DNA from: Sporofaciens musculi
GTDB lineage: Bacteria > Bacillota > Clostridia > Lachnospirales > Lachnospiraceae
Assembly (NCBI RefSeq): GCF_009830285.1
Contig: NZ_WUQX01000001.1
Location: 1-64,000 of the forward strand
DNA: 64,000 nucleotides
Direction of reading: 5' to 3'
Each line of letters begins with the position of its first letter. The stretch's first letter is position 1. A model generated the notes under the pieces. It did not search any database. It had not been told where the DNA came from and saw nothing but the letters and a program-made list of their open reading frames with translations. Below, one piece after another: positions 28,301-38,990 of this stretch. A program made the position numbers and the translations under genes.

Positions 28301-30328
28301 TCATCCTTGTTTCCCCAGTCGTAATATTTCCTGTTTCATCCGCAGAACCTCCAGATCCTCCGGTAAAAGCGGCAATAACTGCTCCATCACCCCATATGCT
28401 TCATTCCACTGTTTTACCTCTATCAATCCCCGTAAAACCTGCTTCACCTGTCCTCCAAGCACTGTAAACTCCTCTGGCGCCCTCTTACTCTGGGCTTCCA
28501 GTTCTTCCTCCAGATTCCTTAGTAATTGACTTACCGCTCCCGACATTTGCGGATAGATCAATCCCCCTTCTTTCAAAAGAGTAAGGCTATCTTTAAATCG
28601 TCCCTCATCTATATGATCTAAAGCCTTTTTCAGAGCCACGGCGAACCGATATCTTGTCGGAAGGGCATAAGTCTCTGGAGCCGCTAAAGCTTCCTCTTTA
28701 TATACTGCCTGTGCATCAGTCAGCACGCTTTCACAGTAACCCATTAATAAATCTCTTAATCTGGACGCCTCCAACAACTCCCTTGTCAACAACTTCTCCA
28801 GGTAGCACTGGTCTAATCTCCTCCTATAAAAGGGAAATCCATCTAATAAAGGCATGAGCTTCGGATAAAACGCTTCCATTTCCGTCCATTTCTTATTCCC
28901 TGTTACAGCTTCGGCATATTCGTTCCAAGCCTCCGGCGGCATCTTCTTCAACATGGGCTCCAGCAAAAATTGATTCCGTACGGCAATCTCTATCAATTCC
29001 CACTGAAAACCATCCGGACAGTCATCAGCGCACTTCCGCCATAACGCCTTCGCTTCTTCCAAATGTCCCTGGCTCTCAGCATATAGTACTTTCTGGATAC
29101 GCACATATGGGTTTTCGGTATCCAGACTGGCATACACCCCCAAGATTGCCTCCCTTTTCCCTTGATATTCCTTTTTCCATTCTTCCAACCGAGGATAATG
29201 CGGAAAGACTCGTTCCCTCTCCTCCCAGGGAATCCAGGTAAGAAGCTGGCTTGCCATCTGGAAATCCATGGCTTCCAAAGCAAAGAACAATCCGTCCATA
29301 TACACCGGAACCATTTCCTTCGCGGCCATATCAAACGTGACTTCGGCAGCGTTCTGCAGCATAGCCTTTTCCCTATGCGTCAGAAGATACATAAGCTTCT
29401 CATGATAGAGTCTGACATATTTTAGCCCTTTCCTATATTCTCTAAGCTTTCTACATACCGTTACCAGCATTATGCTAAGATGAAGGGCGCCGGCCTCCAG
29501 AGTCCGTGGATGCTTAAGGATACGCTCACCTTCCTCCAGGGCAAGCCTTAAATCGTCAGTATAGAAAATCAATAAGGGCAGGTTCACCTGTAACCATAGC
29601 TCATAGTTATAGATGCGTTTCTCCCTCCTGGCAAGCCAAAGCCCCTTCCTACAGTATTCAACCGCCGAGTCAAACTCACTCACACTTCTGTATTCCTGGG
29701 CAAGCTGCATACAGCATAATGGGGATGTAGGGTTATTTTCATACATTTCTAAAAGCAGCGGCAGGTTACGGCTGGTCCTCGTGTCCTTCTCCTCAAACCG
29801 CTCCTTCCTTGCATATCCGTAATGATGGACAAATGCTGACAGATGTTTACATGGTTCTGCAAGAGGAATAAGATTCTCGTGGATTGGAAAAACAAACTCT
29901 GTTTCCGGTGTCAGACGACACATTCTGCCTACGCCTCCATCGGAATAACGCTTCCCCTGAAAATCTAAATAATTTCGTGCAACATAAAAGGCAGACTGAT
30001 ACTGCCGATATTCCCCACTCTTAAAAAACTGGATAATTTCTGTTGTATCTTCAAACCACTCATCGTCGTCAATATACAGAAACCATTCTCCCCGCCCTTC
30101 CTTCAGCCCTGCATTTCGAGCTTTGGCAAAATCATCACACCAGGTAAATGGAATAATGTGGGATGTATACTGACGTACAAGCTCCAGCGTTTCTTCATTT
30201 TTACCGGTAAAGACAACAATCAATTCACTGTCCAGCTCCCTAAGAAGTGGCTTCAAAGAAGCAAGACACTTCCCAAGGGTCTCCATCCGGTCCGATACCA
30301 GCATGGAAATTGTAAGCTGTATATTCAT
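28301..30328 (-). CDS. Flagellin-cassette glycosyltransferase B, copy 1
   Basis: A 675-residue GT2-family (GT-A fold) glycosyltransferase with a long helical, TPR-like C-terminal region. N-terminal catalytic domain: LTISMLVSDRMETLGKCLAS (nucleotide-sugar binding strand) and the metal-binding DDD at 87-89 in LYIDDDEWF. From about residue 190 the protein is repeat-helical (LCCMQLAQEYRSVSEFDSAV). It probably transfers a sugar to flagellin Ser/Thr, by analogy with flagellin-linked GT2/TPR enzymes of Clostridia; the sugar is unknown. Third gene of cassette 1; its ATG overlaps the stop of copy A1 as ATGA, with AAGGAGG ahead. Nearly identical to copy B3 over the first 170 residues. Intact. Confidence 0.85.
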   Translation of the reverse strand: MNIQLTISMLVSDRMETLGKCLASLKPLLRELDSELIVVFTGKNEETLELVRQYTSHIIPFTWCDDFAKARNAGLKEGRGEWFLYIDDDEWFEDTTEIIQFFKSGEYRQYQSAFYVARNYLDFQGKRYSDGGVGRMCRLTPETEFVFPIHENLIPLAEPCKHLSAFVHHYGYARKERFEEKDTRTSRNLPLLLEMYENNPTSPLCCMQLAQEYRSVSEFDSAVEYCRKGLWLARREKRIYNYELWLQVNLPLLIFYTDDLRLALEEGERILKHPRTLEAGALHLSIMLVTVCRKLREYRKGLKYVRLYHEKLMYLLTHREKAMLQNAAEVTFDMAAKEMVPVYMDGLFFALEAMDFQMASQLLTWIPWEERERVFPHYPRLEEWKKEYQGKREAILGVYASLDTENPYVRIQKVLYAESQGHLEEAKALWRKCADDCPDGFQWELIEIAVRNQFLLEPMLKKMPPEAWNEYAEAVTGNKKWTEMEAFYPKLMPLLDGFPFYRRRLDQCYLEKLLTRELLEASRLRDLLMGYCESVLTDAQAVYKEEALAAPETYALPTRYRFAVALKKALDHIDEGRFKDSLTLLKEGGLIYPQMSGAVSQLLRNLEEELEAQSKRAPEEFTVLGGQVKQVLRGLIEVKQWNEAYGVMEQLLPLLPEDLEVLRMKQEILRLGKQG

Positions 30329-32395
30329 AGCTTTCTCCTCCTTATTAATTCCTGTCCTATCCAGATTAATTCCAGTTCTTCGGGCATCAGCGGAAGGACC
30401 TGCTTAAGAATCTGGGAAGCCTGTACCGTCTGGCTTGTATCTAGCAGAGCATAAAGTGTGTCCTTCATCTGTCCGGCAAGCTTAAGGAATTCTTCTCCTG
30501 CATGCAGGGCAGGGTTATCCATCCTTCGGGCAGCCTGGCGGAATAACTCTGTAATCACCCCGTCATATCCGGCATAATATGGAGCGCCTCTCCCAACAGC
30601 CGGACAGCCTCCGGCATCTGCATCTGCTCTAATTTCGCTAACGCTTCCAGGACAGTGGATGCAAAGCGGTATTCATTTGGCAGAGAGGAAATATTTTTCA
30701 CTTCAAATATTTCGTCATGGTATAAGCCTCTATAAAACTCCATGATACACAGACAGTAAGCTTCTAATGTTTGTATCAGTTCTTCCCAAAGAGGGAAGCC
30801 CTTGGATAATTTCTGCCTTAGTCGATGCTTTTTCAGGCATAGACTGTGAAACGGATAATCTTCTTTTAGATTTTCTTCACACGCCTGAATTCGACTGTTT
30901 AATGTATAGGGCAATTCCTCAACCACTTTTGCGACAAAAACCCATGTATCCCAATCTGCCTGTTTGGCCAAAAGTGACACACTAATCTGATGACGGATGG
31001 CTTCTTTAAGGAGTAACTTCCTTAGATATGCTTCATCTGAATCTGGGTGAGTCATGCAGTGAAGAAGCAACGCACCTCCTTCATCAGTTTTATTATCTTG
31101 GAGCAAACACAATGCTTTTTGGAATAGCAGATAAACCGGTAACGCTTCTCCTTCCCTGAGAGAATTCGACGCATCTGAAGGAATGGAAGCATCTGTCCAA
31201 AATTTAGAAAACACTTTTCTAAAAGAGGATGTATATATCTCTTTCCAGCGTTCAAACTCCGGATAATAACGGCATAGGATATCCCCTTGTTCCCATGGCA
31301 GACGCTTTAAAAAGAAGAAAGCATCTTCCTGTGCATCTAATTTTAATGCACAAGCAACACAATCCACCCGTGCCCCATAGAGGTGGTCTGGAGTTTTAAT
31401 ATAACCTTCGCAAAACTCCCCATAGGTTTGCTGTTCCCAAAGCTTTTTGTTTTCGTCCATTTCTTTCAGAAGCTTTTCAAATTTGTACCCATAACATACT
31501 GCCTTTTCTGGTTCTTTTGCCTCTCTGCACAGATGAATAAGCTGCTGATAAAGCACCAAACAAATCAACTCCGTTAGAGCTTCCTGTGTTATGAGGGTTT
31601 CGAGTTCTAAAACGGCTGATCTGTTCCCTGGTTTGTTAGAAACAAGGTAGGAAAGATAAGCCTTAAACCACCCTGATGAATACAAGTCCCCCGATTCACG
31701 GCAGACGCAAAGCCCTCTTCGGCAGTATTCTTCTGCCGCTTTCCAATCTCCTGCCAGTTCAAGCTCTTTGGAAATCTGTATATAATTTTTTACCTGCTTT
31801 GGATGACTCTCAATAGCTTGTAAAAGCAGGGGAATATTTCGGGATGTTTTTTGAATATTTCTATTTTCAGCATCCTTTACATAACCGTAATGATGGACGC
31901 AGGTTTGTAAATATTTACAAGGCTCTATACGCGGGACTAATTCTTCATGAATTGCCCCTGAAATCGGCTTTCTGGATATCTTTGCACCATCCGAAAAGCG
32001 GAAAAGTCAGAATATTTTGTTCCATTCCAGTTCTCATAATTCCGTTGTATATAATGGGCGCTGTGATAATGCTTATACTCACCGCTTAGGAAGAACTGGC
32101 AGATTTCTTCCACATCGTCAAACCACTCATCATCGTCAAGATAGAGGAACCATTCTCCCTGTGCAGCCTTTAAGCCAATATTTCTGGCGGCGGAAAAATC
32201 ATCACACCATTCAAAGGTTATGACCTGGGGCGTATACTTTTGGGCAATTTCCAGAACCTTTTCGTCTGTTCCGGTAAATACAATAATTAATTCACTTGGA
32301 ATCTTCACAAGGAGCGGTTTTAAGGAATCCAGGCAGCGTTCCAGGGATTCCCTGCGGTTGGAAGCAAGAAGGGAGATGGTAAGTATAATATCCAT
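30325..32395 (-). CDS. Flagellin-cassette glycosyltransferase A, copy 1, two frameshifts
   Basis: Paralogue of the B gene: GT2 domain (LTISLLASNRRESLERCLDS; metal motif DDD at 87-89) followed by a helical repeat region, about 690 residues if repaired. The catalytic part ends at 31,937 in RFQGQFMKN; one extra G restores QGAIHEELVPRI. A second one-base shift at about 30,556 lies in a G run (MPDMTG then VITELFRQ). The N-terminus is near-identical to copy A2, while the C-terminal half is closest to copy A3, so this copy is mosaic. It follows flagellin copy 1 after a terminator. Likely flagellin glycosylation. Confidence 0.75.
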
Positions 32396-32416
32396 AAGAA
32401 ATATAATCCTCCTGTG

Positions 32417-32456
32417 GGAAAAAGAAAGCGCCCATCCAATGGACCGGCGCTTTCTG
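32417..32456 (-). terminator. Terminator between flagellin 1 and glycosyltransferase A1
   Basis: GAAAGCGCC and GGGCGCTTTC pair around a GGTCCATTGGAT loop and are followed by TTTTTCC and then the GT-A ribosome site. The same hairpin occurs in all four cassettes and should lower glycosyltransferase transcription relative to flagellin. Confidence 0.8.
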
Positions 32457-32494
32457 TAATCATTAAATTGAAAATCCGATATAGCGTTACTAAA

Positions 32495-33322
32495 TTACTG
32501 TAACAACTGAAGAACTCCCTGTGGAACCTGATTAGCCTGAGCAAGCATAGCCTGAGAAGCCTGAACCAGAATGTTGTTCTTAGTGTAAGCCATCATTTCC
32601 TTAGCCATGTCAACGTCACGGATACGAGACTCAGCAGCAGATAAGTTCTCTGTCTGAACACCTAAGTTGTTGATAGTGTGCTCCAGACGGTTCTGTAATG
32701 CACCGAAGTCGGAACGCAGAGAGGAAATATCATCAATAGCATCATTGATTGTATCAATAGCCTCTCTGGCAGTATCAGCCTCGCCGATATCAAGCGCATC
32801 GATTCCCAGACTATTTGTATCCATTTTTTGAAGCGTAATTGTAATCTGGTTATCAGTCTTAGATGTCTCACCAGCATGGATAGCAACTTCTTTTGTATCT
32901 CCGCCAAGGCTTGAGAATAAAGTAGTTCCATTAAAGTTAGCAGTATTACTGATTCGGTCAATCTCATTTCTTAACGCAACAATTTCCTTCTGCATCTCAC
33001 TACGGTTAGCGCTTGAATAAGTTCCGTTAGCAGACTGAGTAGCCAGCTCAACCATACGATTCAGCATGGAGTGAACCTCTGTCAAAGCGCCTTCAGCCGT
33101 CTGTACAAGAGAAACACCGTCTTCGGAGTTCTTCTGAGCTGTCTGCAGACCAGTGATCTGAGCACGCATCTTCTCGGAAATGGCAAGTCCGGCAGCGTCG
33201 TCGCCAGCGCGGTTGATTCTGTAACCAGATGATAGCTTCTCCAGGTTCTTTGTTAAAGAAGAATTGTTGTTAGTTAAATTTCTGTGTGAATTTAAAGCTG
33301 TAATATTATGTTGGATTCTCAT
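32495..33322 (-). CDS. fliC: Flagellin, copy 1
   Basis: A short flagellin of 275 residues: conserved D0/D1 N-terminus (MRIQHNITALNSHRNLTNNN; AGDDAAGLAISEKMRAQITG) and C-terminus (RIRDVDMAKEMMAYTKNNIL; QASQAMLAQANQVPQGVLQL). The central part is only about 90 residues, so surface domains D2/D3 are nearly lacking. The variable segment (SSLGGDTKEVAIHAGETSKT) matches flagellin copy 4, not its neighbour copy 2. Preceded by a conserved upstream block, a leader hairpin and AGGAGG. The first and last thirds are almost identical in all four copies. Confidence 0.93.
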   Translation of the reverse strand: MRIQHNITALNSHRNLTNNNSSLTKNLEKLSSGYRINRAGDDAAGLAISEKMRAQITGLQTAQKNSEDGVSLVQTAEGALTEVHSMLNRMVELATQSANGTYSSANRSEMQKEIVALRNEIDRISNTANFNGTTLFSSLGGDTKEVAIHAGETSKTDNQITITLQKMDTNSLGIDALDIGEADTAREAIDTINDAIDDISSLRSDFGALQNRLEHTINNLGVQTENLSAAESRIRDVDMAKEMMAYTKNNILVQASQAMLAQANQVPQGVLQLLQ

Positions 33323-33345
33323 AGTTTTTCCTCCTTGAAATTGGT

Positions 33346-33365
33346 CAGGGACTTCCTTTTCCCTG
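33346..33365 (-). promoter_or_regulatory. Flagellin 1 leader hairpin, possible CsrA site
   Basis: On the transcript CAGGGA and TCCCTG pair across an 8-nt loop containing GGA, 23-43 nt before the start codon. A second GGA lies in the ribosome site AAGGAGG. This layout matches the two CsrA sites of the Bacillus hag leader. Confidence 0.55.
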
Positions 33366-33458
33366 CATGATTATTCATTATTTTTTTATAAAAGCGAAGT
33401 GTTCGGGAGTGCAAAAATATACTGTCCGGACCTGCCGGCGAACTGTCCAGAAAAGTAC
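33366..33458 (-). promoter_or_regulatory. Conserved flagellin upstream block, copy 1
   Basis: Contains GTACTTTTCTGGACAG, TTCGCCGGCAGGTCCGGACA and CACTCCCGAACACTTC. GGACAG occurs twice, 21 nt apart (two helical turns). Homology to copies 3 and 4 stops abruptly at GTAC; nothing upstream matches. Presumed promoter region, but no -35/-10 pair fits sigma-A or sigma-28 well. Confidence 0.55.
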
Positions 33459-33589
33459 GCATTGATGGAATCACAGCATAAATTACTGATATAACTATAC
33501 CGAATTCCAGATTGTATTTTCCTATGAATAATGCTAAACTTATCTTATAAACAGAGTCTTTTATCTCTGACGGGGAGGATTGATAAAAC

Positions 33590-34524
33590 ATGGGTACTGC
33601 CAATACACCTTACGATGACGTATTCCGTACCTTACTGAATGACTGTAGCGGCCTGATTATCCCGGTGATTAACGAAGTGTTTGGAGAGAACTACACAGGG
33701 AAGGAAGATATTATATTTTCGCCAAATGAGCATTATATAAATCAACAGGATGGCCATGAAGCGGAACGAATTACAGATACCTGCTTTAAAATCATCGGCA
33801 CGAAAACCAAGAAATATCATCTGGAATGTCAGAGCAGCGCAGACAACAGTATGTTAATCAGATTCTTTGAATATGATACCCAAATCGCGTTGGATGAGGG
33901 GGTGATCCAAGGAAATGTGCTACGGGTGACGCTGCCTCATTCTGCCGTATTATATCTGAGAAGCGGCAGCACAACGCCGAATCAGTTAAAGACAGAGATT
34001 ATCACGCCGGGAGGCAGTATTTCCTATGAGATTCAGGTGATGAAGTCACAGCAGTATACGTTGGGAGAAATATTTAAAAAAGGCTTTTATTCCTGATTCC
34101 CTTTTATATTTTTTCACACGAGAGGAGATTTGAAGAATATAACCAGGATGAGTCAAAGCTGGAGAAACTGAAAGGGGAATATGAAGAAATCAGGAGCCGG
34201 CTGGAAGATCTGCTGAAAGACCATGAGATCAGCGAATACACGAAATGTACGATTATAGATATGTCGGGTAAGGTATTGGAGCATATCGCAGGAAAATATG
34301 AAGCGGTCAGGAGAGGAGTGAAATCGGTTATGGGAGGAAAGGTTCTTGAATATGAGGCAAAGACGATTTTAAGGGAAGGGAGATTAGAGGGGCGTAAAGA
34401 AGGAAGATTAGAGATGCTGTTTGATCTTGTTTGCGGTAATCTGTTATCCATTGCAGAAGCAGCCGCCCAGGCTAACCTATCAGAAGAACTGTTTAGAAAG
34501 AAAATGCAGGATTACAGCAAGTAA
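33590..34524 (+). CDS. Rpn-family recombination-promoting nuclease (PD-(D/E)XK), one frameshift
   Basis: Resembles the YhgA-like/Rpn nuclease-transposase family of Firmicutes. Start pattern NTPYDDVFRTLLNDCSGLII, conserved CFKIIGTKTKKYHLECQSSA (the catalytic D/E-x-K core region), and MLIRFFEYDTQIALDEGVIQ. The frame ends at 34,096; a one-base shift near 34,083 continues as KRLLFLIPFYIFSHERRFEE and on to the typical C-terminal helix region (KTILREGRLEGRKEGRLEML) ending at 34,524. Such proteins cut DNA and raise recombination in E. coli. It is divergent from flagellin 1, with GGGGAGGA before its ATG. Function here is inferred. Confidence 0.75.
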
Positions 34525-34870
34525 GTATACCCAAAGGGCACACCGTAATGCATACCCTTCGGGTGGGTGGACTTCGTCCAACAATGTACGTTAATATGAG
34601 AATACACCCTGCAAAATACCTAATAAAGAGGATTATCATATCGCAAAAGCTATGTATCGTCCCAGGCTTTTCTAAGTCCAGCGATACGTGCCAAATGGAA
34701 CTGCCGAGAAATAAATAGACCGATGTAGTGGAGGCAGTGATATATACATCATTGTCTCCACTATAAACTTTATCTTAATCTTTTGAAGCAGCTACCCGTA
34801 ATTGCAGGAATCTGTCCTAGAATCCCTGCAGAGAATATGATCATCAATCCAATCGCAAAAGGAGTTTCTT
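34525..34870. other. Intergenic region with a hairpin
   Basis: About 345 nt between the Rpn gene and the convergent glycosyltransferase B2. It holds an imperfect 14-bp hairpin (34,732-34,766: AGTGGAGGCAGTGA with TCATTGTCTCCACT, two wobble pairs), which may end one of the transcripts though no long T run follows. A short plus-strand frame from 34,783 is not convincing as a gene. Confidence 0.4.
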
Positions 34871-36910
34871 CTAATACAAGTTCTGTATCCCTGCGCCCTG
34901 CCGTAAAATCTCCTGCTTCATTCGCAGAATCTCAAGATCATCCGGCAGAAGTGATAACAACTGCCCCATGACTCCATATGCCTCAGTCCACTGTCCACCA
35001 TCTATCAACCCGCGCAGAACTTGTTTTACCTGCTCACCAAGCAACATAAATTCCTCCGGTACAGCCTGCTTTGGAGATTGTATTTCTTCCTCTAAATACC
35101 GCAGCAACTGTCCAACTGTTCCTGACATCTTCGGATAGATATGAAGGGCATCCTTCAAAAGTGGAAAACTCTCAATAAATTTTCCAGCCTCTATGAGTCT
35201 CAAAGCATCCTTGAGAGGTGCAGCAAAGCGATATCTGGTCGGAAGGGCAAAAGCCTCAGGCTTGGCAAGAACCTCCTCCTTGTATAAAAATGATGCATCG
35301 GTACAGATGCTTGTACAATATTGCTTCAACAATTCAATTAATTTAACTGGCTCAAACAGTTCCCTTGTTAGAAGCTTCTCCAAAAAACATTGCTCCAGCT
35401 TCCTTTCATAGAACGGACGTACCTTCAATAACGGCATAATCTTCTGATAGAATGCCTGCATTTCTGCCCATTCCTTGCGTTCCGTTACCGTTTCCGAATA
35501 TTCATTCCATGCCTCCGGAGACATGTGGTCAAGCAATGCTTCTAATGAAAACTGATTACGCACAGCAATCTCAAATAACTCCCACTGGAACCCCGGCGGA
35601 CAGTTGGCTGCACATTCTCTCCATAATTCCTCCGCCTTTTGCTTTCGCTTTTGTTTCTCTGCAAAAAGTACCTTTTGAATACATACGTATGAATTAGACG
35701 TCTTTAGATGCTCATACTCTCTCAGAATAGCATCCTTTTGATTTTCAAAGGTATTTTTCCATTCCTCCAACCGTGGATAATGAGGCATCATCTGATTTTC
35801 ATCCTCCCAGGGCATCCAAGAGAGAATCTGCTTTGCCGTCTGAAAATCTTTATCTTCTGCGGCAAAAAACAGTCCGTCCATATAGACAGGAACCGTTTCT
35901 TTCTTGGCGCTGTCTAAAGTCAGCCCCGGCGCTCTTTGCAGTATAGCTTTTTCAGGATGCTTTAGAAGATACAGCAGCTTTTCATGATACAGGCGAACAT
36001 AACGCAAGCCTTTCCGATATTTCTTCAATTTTAGACATAGGGCCGTAAGCGTTACACTCAGATGAAGGGAGCCTGCCTCCAAAGTTCGTGAATGTTTAAG
36101 CATTCGTTCCCCTTCCTCCAACGCAAGTTCCAGATCACCAGTATAAGAAATTAGAAGCGGAAGATTCACTTGTAACCATAGCTCATAATTATAGATTAAC
36201 TCATCATTTCGTGCTAGTGAAAGCCCCCTCCGGCAGTATTCGACCGCCTTATCATATTCTCCCACACTTCTGTATTCTTGAGAAATCTGCATACAGCATT
36301 GAGGTGAATTAGGATTTTCTTCATACATTTCCAAAAGAGGCGGAAGATTCCTGCTAGTCTTAGTAGCTTTTCGTTCATATGTTTCTTTCCTTGCATAACC
36401 AAAATGATGCACAAACGCAGTAAGTTTTTTGCATGGCTCGGAAAAGGGAATCAGATTTTCATGAATGGGAAATACGAATTCCGTTTCTGGTGTCAATCGG
36501 CACATTCTCCCTACATCTCCATCTGAAAATCGTTCACCCTCAAAGTCCAGATAATTTCGTACAATATAAAAGGCAGACTGGTATCGCCTATATTCACCAC
36601 TCTTAAAAAACTGAATAATTTCCCTTGTATCCTCAAACCATTCATCGTCATCCAGATACAGGAACCATTCCCCCTTCGCTTCCTTCAATCCGGCATTTCG
36701 GGCCTTTGAGAAGTCATCACACCAGGTAAATGGAATGATATGCGTCGTATACTGCTGTATGAGCTCCAACGTTTCTTCATTTTTTCCAGTAAAAACAACA
36801 ATCAGTTCGCTGTCCAATTCTGTGAGAAGCGGTTTCAAAGATGCAAGACATTTTCCAAGGGTCTCCATTCGGTCTGACACTAACATGGAGATAGAAAGCT
36901 GTATATTCAT
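34871..36910 (-). CDS. Flagellin-cassette glycosyltransferase B, copy 2
   Basis: GT2 catalytic domain (LSISMLVSDRMETLGKCLAS, DDD in LYLDDDEWF) and helical repeat C-terminal region, 679 residues. The start is the ATG at 36,908-36,910 with AAGGAGG ahead, overlapping the A2 stop as ATGA; an ATG 12 codons upstream lies inside A2. The C-terminal 100 residues (KMSGTVGQLLRYLEEEIQSP; EEFMLLGEQVKQVLRGLIDG) are closest to copy B3 rather than B1. Intact. The likely role is addition of a sugar to flagellin or to the A-added sugar. Confidence 0.85.
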   Translation of the reverse strand: MNIQLSISMLVSDRMETLGKCLASLKPLLTELDSELIVVFTGKNEETLELIQQYTTHIIPFTWCDDFSKARNAGLKEAKGEWFLYLDDDEWFEDTREIIQFFKSGEYRRYQSAFYIVRNYLDFEGERFSDGDVGRMCRLTPETEFVFPIHENLIPFSEPCKKLTAFVHHFGYARKETYERKATKTSRNLPPLLEMYEENPNSPQCCMQISQEYRSVGEYDKAVEYCRRGLSLARNDELIYNYELWLQVNLPLLISYTGDLELALEEGERMLKHSRTLEAGSLHLSVTLTALCLKLKKYRKGLRYVRLYHEKLLYLLKHPEKAILQRAPGLTLDSAKKETVPVYMDGLFFAAEDKDFQTAKQILSWMPWEDENQMMPHYPRLEEWKNTFENQKDAILREYEHLKTSNSYVCIQKVLFAEKQKRKQKAEELWRECAANCPPGFQWELFEIAVRNQFSLEALLDHMSPEAWNEYSETVTERKEWAEMQAFYQKIMPLLKVRPFYERKLEQCFLEKLLTRELFEPVKLIELLKQYCTSICTDASFLYKEEVLAKPEAFALPTRYRFAAPLKDALRLIEAGKFIESFPLLKDALHIYPKMSGTVGQLLRYLEEEIQSPKQAVPEEFMLLGEQVKQVLRGLIDGGQWTEAYGVMGQLLSLLPDDLEILRMKQEILRQGAGIQNLY

Positions 36911-38990
36911 GACCTTGTCCTCCTTATGAATTCTTGACGTATCCAAATCAATTCCAGGTCTTCCGGTATAATGGGAAGAAGTTGGTTCAAAATTTCGGCA
37001 GCCTGTTCTGTCTGATTAGCATACAACAGAGTACGCAGCATCTCTTTCATCTGGCTAGCAAGCTGCTGAAGAATTCTGTTCCCCCATGCAATGCCGGATC
37101 GCCAAGCCTGCGTACAGTCTGTCGAATTAACTCTGTAATCACTCCCGACATATCTGGATTGATATGAAAAGCGTCTCCAAACAGGCGGACCGCCTCTGGT
37201 ATCTCCTCTTGCTTTAAGGCTTCTAACGCCGTTAAAGCTATTCTGGCAAAACGATATTCAGCGGGGAGAAATACACTGTTTTCTTTCTTTAACCAATCTT
37301 CACGGTAAAGGCCCTTATAGAACTCTGTGATACACATGCAATAATTTTCTAAATCTTCTGTAAGACCATCCCACAGAGGGAAGCCCTTAGATAATTTTTG
37401 TTCAAGCCTCTGTTTCTCCAAGCAGAGGCTATGGAGTGGATAGCGAGTCTCTATCTCCTTTACACATACTTGAAGGCGGTCATTTAGAGAAAACGGCAGC
37501 ACCTTCACCACTTTTCCTACAAGCTCATTCCAGATATCCAGAGCCATCTGTGCCGCTAATGGAATCACACTGACCTGATGATAAATGGCTTCCTTAAGCA
37601 GCAGTTGTCGTAAACACTCATTATCCGTATGCATTATGCAATATGTAAACAGGCTTAGACCTTCGTTTTTCTGGCCCTTATTAAAATATGCTAATGCTCT
37701 TTGAAACAGCAGATAGACAGGAAGGGACACGCCGGAAGCTTCATTAACATCAAAATAAAGGGATATACCGGAGTCATTCATTATATCCTCCAATATCTGA
37801 AGAAGCAGGTCAGTAAAAGGCTCGTTATATGTCTTTCTCCATTTTTCAAAAACTGAATAATACCGCTGCAGGATATCCTCCGTATCCCAGGGAAAGAGCT
37901 TCATAAAATATAGCGCATCCGCCCAATCCTGCATTTCCATCGCACAGGCAGCGCAATCCATCCGCGTGTTGTAAAGGCGCTCCGAACTTTTAATATAATG
38001 TTCACTAAACTCACCATAGGTTTGCTGCTCCCAGAGCTTCCCGTCTTCATCCATCTTTTTCAGTAACTTCTCAAATTTATGTCCGTACCCTACTGCCTTC
38101 CCCGGTTCCTTTTCTTCTGCACACAGATGAATCAGCTGCTGGAAAAGCGTCAGACGAATCAGCTCCGTTGGAGGCTCCTGTGTTAGAAGCATTTCAATCT
38201 CTGAGATTGCCGGTATATTACCAGGTTTTTTAGAAATAAGATAAGAAAGATAAGCCTTAAGCCACCCTGTTGAATACAAGTCGCTTGATTCATGGCAGAC
38301 ACTAAGCCCTTTCCGGCAGTATTCCTCTGCTGCTTTCCAATTACCAGCCAGATCGAACTCCTTAGCAAGCTGGATATAGTTTTTCACCTGCTTTGGCTGA
38401 TTCTCAATGGCTCGCAAAAGCATGGGGATGTTTCGGGAAGTTTTGGAAATATTTCCATTCTCAGTATTCTTCACATAGCCATAATGATGGACACAGGTTT
38501 GAAAATATTTACAAGGCGCTATACGCGGGGATAATTCCTCATGGATTGCCCCATAGAAACAACTTCCTGGATACCTTCGGGTCATCCGGAAGGCAGAAAA
38601 GTCAGAATACTTTGTCCCGTTCCAGTCCTCATAATTCCGCTGTATATAATGGGCGCAGCAATAGTGCCTGTATTCCCCGCTTAGGAAGAACTGGCAAATT
38701 TCTTCCACATCATCAAACCATTCATCATCGTCAAGGTAGAGGAACCACTCCCCCTGTGCGGCTTTTAAGCCGATATTTCTGGCGGCAGAAAAATCATCAC
38801 ACCATTCAAAGGTCATGACCTGAGGCGTATACTTTTGGGCAATTTCCAGAACCTTTTCGTCTGTTCCGGTAAATACAATAATTAATTCACTTGGAATCTT
38901 TACGAGGAGCGGTTTTAGGGAATCCAGGCAGCGTTCCAGGGATTCCCTGCGGTTGGAAGAAAGAAGGGAGATGGTAAGTGTGATATCCAT
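36907..38990 (-). CDS. Flagellin-cassette glycosyltransferase A, copy 2, one frameshift near the end
   Basis: GT2 domain plus helical repeats. The catalytic segment (LTISLLSSNRRESLERCLDS; LYLDDDEWFDDVEEICQFF) is almost the same as copy A1. The open frame stops at 37,047 (EFFSSLLAR), but a one-base shift near 37,075 continues as QQLASQMKEMLRTLLYANQT to LIWIRQEFIRRTRS and a TGA overlapping the ATG of B2, matching the ends of the other A copies. Full length about 694 residues. Its start overlaps the read-through end of flagellin copy 2. Confidence 0.78.

Larger units (their letters stand above)
28301..33458 (-). repeat. Flagellin-GT-GT cassette, copy 1
   Basis: Unit of upstream block, flagellin, terminator, glycosyltransferase A and glycosyltransferase B. 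Homology to the other three copies begins at GTAC (33,455-33,458) and continues through the unit. Inverted relative to copies 3 and 4. Confidence 0.85.

Noticed and set aside
33366..33458. A 26-bp Hin-type crossover site in the upstream block
   Set aside because: The block has a GTCCGGAC palindrome in copies 1 and 3, but it is not kept in copies 2 and 4, so a site cannot be assigned.
34783..34971. Small plus-strand frame after the Rpn gene
   Set aside because: It runs into the antisense of glycosyltransferase B2, has no ribosome site and no recognised family.
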